7,635 bases of DNA from Clostridia bacterium (GTDB lineage Bacteria; Bacillota; Clostridia; Oscillospirales; Butyricicoccaceae), in NCBI GenBank assembly GCA_017547995.1, contig JAFYNW010000335.1, positions 1 to 7,635 of the forward strand. Direction: 5' to 3'. A model generated the notes under the pieces. The model was not told the origin of the DNA. It worked only from the letters and a program-made list of their open reading frames with translations, and ran no database searches. Below are positions 5,404-7,635 of this stretch, piece after piece. How positions within the stretch are numbered: the stretch's first letter is position 1; the number at the start of each line of letters is the position of its first letter. A program made the position numbers and the translations under genes.

Positions 5404-7326
5404 TGCCTTTAAGTGTGCATCATACCAAGCAAGAATTTCTTCCATTCTCTTGATACGGTTTCTTGGCTGACCGGAACGGGAAAGTTCGTGGTTATCGCCA
5501 TTGAATACTACCATCTTAGCTTCACAGCCGTGGAGCTTGAGAGCCTGGAACGTTGCAATACCTTCTACGAGCCAGCAACGGTAGTCTTCGTTGGAATGGA
5601 TAACGAGAGTTGGTGTCTTTGCGTTGTTGAGGTACTTGAGTGGGGACATATTCCAGAGTGCTTCAGCATTTTCTTCTGTGCATGTCTTATGCTGATCCTT
5701 TGTGAAGTGTGCACCGATGTCGGATGTGAATTCGAATGTTGTCCAGTTGGAGATACAACGCTGTGTAACAGCTGCCTTGAAGCGGTTTGTATGGCCGATT
5801 ACCCAGTTTGTCATGAAGCCGCCGTAAGAACCGCCGCCAACACCAACGTTTTCCTTATCGATGTCTGGGTACATTTCGAGGCACTTATCTGTGAATTCCA
5901 TAAGGTTATCGTAGTCAACTGTGCCGTACTTGCCGAAGATGTCAGCGAAGTCGTTGCCGCGGCCGTCGGAGCCACGTGGGTTACAGTAGAGTACGAAGTA
6001 GCCAGCGTTAGCCCAAACCTGCATTTCGTTGTGGAATACGGAACCGAATGCTGTCTTAGGACCGCCGTGGATATGGAGAATTGCAGGATACTTCTTGCCT
6101 TCTTCATAGCCGATTGGCTTCATAACGTAGCCGTGGATTTCATAACCGTCAGTTGCTGTGAACTTGAGGAACTCAGGTGTGGAGATGGAAAGTGTTGCCC
6201 AGAGTTCGTCGTTATGATGTGTAATCTTCTTTTCAACGCCGTTTTCGAGAACGTAGAGTTCTGCGATTTCGTTGCCGCGGAGACCTGCGAAGAAGATCTT
6301 GTCTTCAAAGATATCGAAGGAGTTAACTGCGCCGTCTGTTGTGATAACGTCGGAAGCATTGCCAGCAAGGTCAACGCACTTGAGGTGGCCGTGTTCAGCA
6401 ACTGTTGTTACGTAGTAAACCTTATCGCCAACAACCTTGAAGCCTGTGCCGCCGCCGAGCTTAGCGTCGCAAGCAACGGATTCACCGCCGATGCCTTCGT
6501 CGTTGTCGAGGATTGGCTTCATTTCCTTAGTTGCCCAGTCCATGAAGTAAAGAACAGGAGACTGATTGCCACCGATCTTAGAACCGTCGTGAGCTGTGAT
6601 GATGATGCCGCCCTTAACGAATTCGAAGCCGCCGCGCATGTAGAGCTTACCAGCTGGGATGATGCATTCGAGTGTGCCGTTAGGGATGTTATAGTGGTAA
6701 AGGCCTGGCTTGCCTGTGCTTACGTCCTTGAATTCTGCGCCTGTGAAGAGAACGTCTGTCTTGCCTGGGCAGAGAACGAAACCGGAAACGTTGAACATTT
6801 CTTCTGTTACAGCAGAGAGGCCTGTCTTTACGTTGTAGAGGTAGAGTCTTGTGCGCTTCTTGTTAGTTACGCCAACGTTGTTCATCCAGAATGGGGATTC
6901 ATCAAATACTGTGTAACCAGCTCTGTGAGGAACAGAGTTATCGAAAGAAGCTGTGAGAATGTAGTTTTCGCAGTCGATCTTGACGAGCTTCTGAACAGGA
7001 GCGTCAACTGTGAAAGCATGAGCTGCTTCGCCGCCGTTTACGTCGATTTCGAAGAACTTTGTCTTGCCCTTTTCCATATCGCCGCGCTTTGCTGCGAAGA
7101 GGATTGTGTGGCAGTTCTTCCAGATGAAGTTCATAGCGTCGTTGCCAACTGTAAGCTGCTTATTTTCACCAGTAGCTACGTTGTAGAGCCAGATATTGCT
7201 GTTGTAATTGTTCTTTTCAATGTTTGTGTCCTTTACGAAGTACGCAACATAGTCACCCTTAGGTGAAACAACTGGATTAGATACAAATTTGTAGCTAAGG
7301 AATGTGTCCACTGCAATTTTGTTCAT
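5401..7326 (-). CDS. S9-family serine peptidase (prolyl oligopeptidase superfamily, acylaminoacyl-peptidase-like), first copy
   Basis: A 641-residue paralogue of the downstream gene. Residues 1 to about 375 form the propeller part (VSPKGDYVAYFV near 20-31) and the remainder is the hydrolase. HGGP lies at 420-423. The catalytic triad is S500 in GGGSYGG, D581 in NEDYRCW and H613 in NHELSRSGQP. The two copies are close in the catalytic half (shared stretches such as IGHTNRF, SPLKY, EDYRCW and NHELSRSG) and much more divergent in the propeller, which controls substrate access in this family. That pattern suggests divided specificities after duplication. No signal peptide is visible, so a cytoplasmic peptide-degrading role is inferred. 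The start at 7326 is supported by GGAGG (7338-7334), 7 nt upstream. It is the first gene of a two-gene operon. Apart from one TCA at codon 21, it lacks TTA, CTA and TCA for about 617 codons. Confidence 0.93.
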   Translation of the reverse strand: MNKIAVDTFLSYKFVSNPVVSPKGDYVAYFVKDTNIEKNNYNSNIWLYNVATGENKQLTVGNDAMNFIWKNCHTILFAAKRGDMEKGKTKFFEIDVNGGEAAHAFTVDAPVQKLVKIDCENYILTASFDNSVPHRAGYTVFDESPFWMNNVGVTNKKRTRLYLYNVKTGLSAVTEEMFNVSGFVLCPGKTDVLFTGAEFKDVSTGKPGLYHYNIPNGTLECIIPAGKLYMRGGFEFVKGGIIITAHDGSKIGGNQSPVLYFMDWATKEMKPILDNDEGIGGESVACDAKLGGGTGFKVVGDKVYYVTTVAEHGHLKCVDLAGNASDVITTDGAVNSFDIFEDKIFFAGLRGNEIAELYVLENGVEKKITHHNDELWATLSISTPEFLKFTATDGYEIHGYVMKPIGYEEGKKYPAILHIHGGPKTAFGSVFHNEMQVWANAGYFVLYCNPRGSDGRGNDFADIFGKYGTVDYDNLMEFTDKCLEMYPDIDKENVGVGGGSYGGFMTNWVIGHTNRFKAAVTQRCISNWTTFEFTSDIGAHFTKDQHKTCTEENAEALWNMSPLKYLNNAKTPTLVIHSNEDYRCWLVEGIATFQALKLHGCEAKMVVFNGDNHELSRSGQPRNRIKRMEEILAWYDAHLKA

Positions 7327-7621
7327 TTTGGTTCCTCCATTTTGTATTTATATTTTATATTTATAATTTTATTCCGTTGGCCTCCGTGGAGAATTGGAAG
7401 GAACGGGGAGCAGGATAAGCCCTTTCACGCCTTACCCGCATCCATAGATATAATACACCAAAACGAAGAAAAAATCTATGTTTTTTTATGCATTTTTCTC
7501 GAAAAAATCCATTTTTGTAAGCTTTTACAATTTAGATGTATCTTTTTTGTGAACTATACACAAAGAATATAATGTTATATAATGAATATAAAGTAGAATC
7601 TCCTGAGTATTGTATAATCTT
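7327..7621 (-). other. Upstream region and leader of the S9 operon; promoter not certain
   Basis: No gene is supported here. On the minus strand the best -10 candidate close to the gene is TATTAT (7455-7450), which would give a leader of about 115 nt. No good -35 box stands 16-18 bp upstream, so the assignment is weak. The leader has a GC-richer stretch (7375-7440) with only a small CCGTT/AACGG dyad. From 7485 to 7620 the sequence is very AT-rich. It contains three TATAAT words on the plus strand (7568, 7578, 7613), which might belong to a divergent promoter. Confidence 0.3.
7515..7530. repeat. Inverted repeat upstream of the S9 operon
   Basis: TTGTAA-GCTT-TTACAA is a perfect inverted repeat with 6-bp arms and a 4-bp centre. 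It lies about 190 bp upstream of the first S9 start codon in AT-rich DNA. It may be a regulator binding site for the operon or for a divergent gene beyond the window. Confidence 0.4.
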
Positions 7622-7635
7622 GTAGGGGACGGCGC
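7622..7635 (-). repeat. Dispersed hairpin repeat, copy D (inverted, cut by window edge)
   Basis: The last 14 bases match exactly the reverse complement of the right end of copy C (GTAGGGGACGGCGC). Copy D is therefore in the opposite orientation, and its other half lies beyond the window. Confidence 0.7.

Noticed and set aside
3513..5453. 646-codon open frame on the plus strand opposite the second S9 gene
   Set aside because: A shadow of the S9 gene for the same reason, running over the gene boundary. The translation is Cys- and Val-rich without family motifs.
5413..7266. 617-codon open frame on the plus strand opposite the first S9 gene
   Set aside because: A codon-aligned shadow of the real S9 gene, without motifs or a start signal.
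7342..7572. 76-codon plus-strand open frame upstream of the S9 operon
   Set aside because: AT-rich intergenic DNA with no Shine-Dalgarno sequence before the ATG and no recognisable protein features.
1..7635. A new defence, mobile or RNA-guided system
   Set aside because: All five genes belong to familiar families (S9, S9, M14, PadR, HAAS membrane protein). There is no nuclease, integrase, transposase, reverse transcriptase, toxin or structured large RNA that I can support.

Overview
The window looks like chromosomal DNA of a low-to-mid G+C Firmicute, most probably a gut or rumen Clostridium-class bacterium. This is inferred from the strong AGGAGG-type ribosome binding sites, sigma-A promoters close to TTGACA-17-TATAAT, the PadR plus HAAS-domain membrane protein pair, and short palindromic intergenic repeats ending in CCCCTACG, a style common in such genomes. 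The genus cannot be read from the sequence.

All five genes lie on the minus strand, so transcription runs from high to low coordinates. From the right: 7327-7621 is an AT-rich upstream region. Then come two tandem paralogous S9-family serine peptidases (7326-5401 and 5387-3429), 13 bp apart and probably co-transcribed, ending at a strong hairpin terminator (3414-3391). Next is an intergenic region (3027-3390) packed with dispersed palindromic repeats. It also carries a clear promoter for a single-gene unit, an M14 zinc carboxypeptidase (3026-1326), which ends at a terminator (1309-1282). After another repeat, a PadR repressor gene (964-620) overlaps by 11 bp the start of a HAAS-domain multispanning membrane protein (630 to beyond base 1). 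The second protein is probably of the FtsW/RodA/SpoVE type. The padR promoter has a 17-bp spacer and is covered by a cluster of palindromes that look like an autoregulatory operator.

The three peptidases have intact catalytic residues and no signal peptides, so they probably act together in the cytoplasm on oligopeptides: the S9 enzymes as acylaminoacyl- or dipeptidyl-peptidase-like activities, the M14 enzyme removing C-terminal residues. All three almost completely avoid the codons TTA, CTA and TCA. This produces very long open frames on the opposite strand and suggests high expression. The PadR/HAAS pair is a separate regulatory or envelope module.

I see no mobile element, CRISPR array, RNA gene or defence system. 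The points most worth a second look are the padR operator, the hairpin repeat in the padR leader with a paired base change relative to its other copies, and the repeat cluster at 3155-3376.
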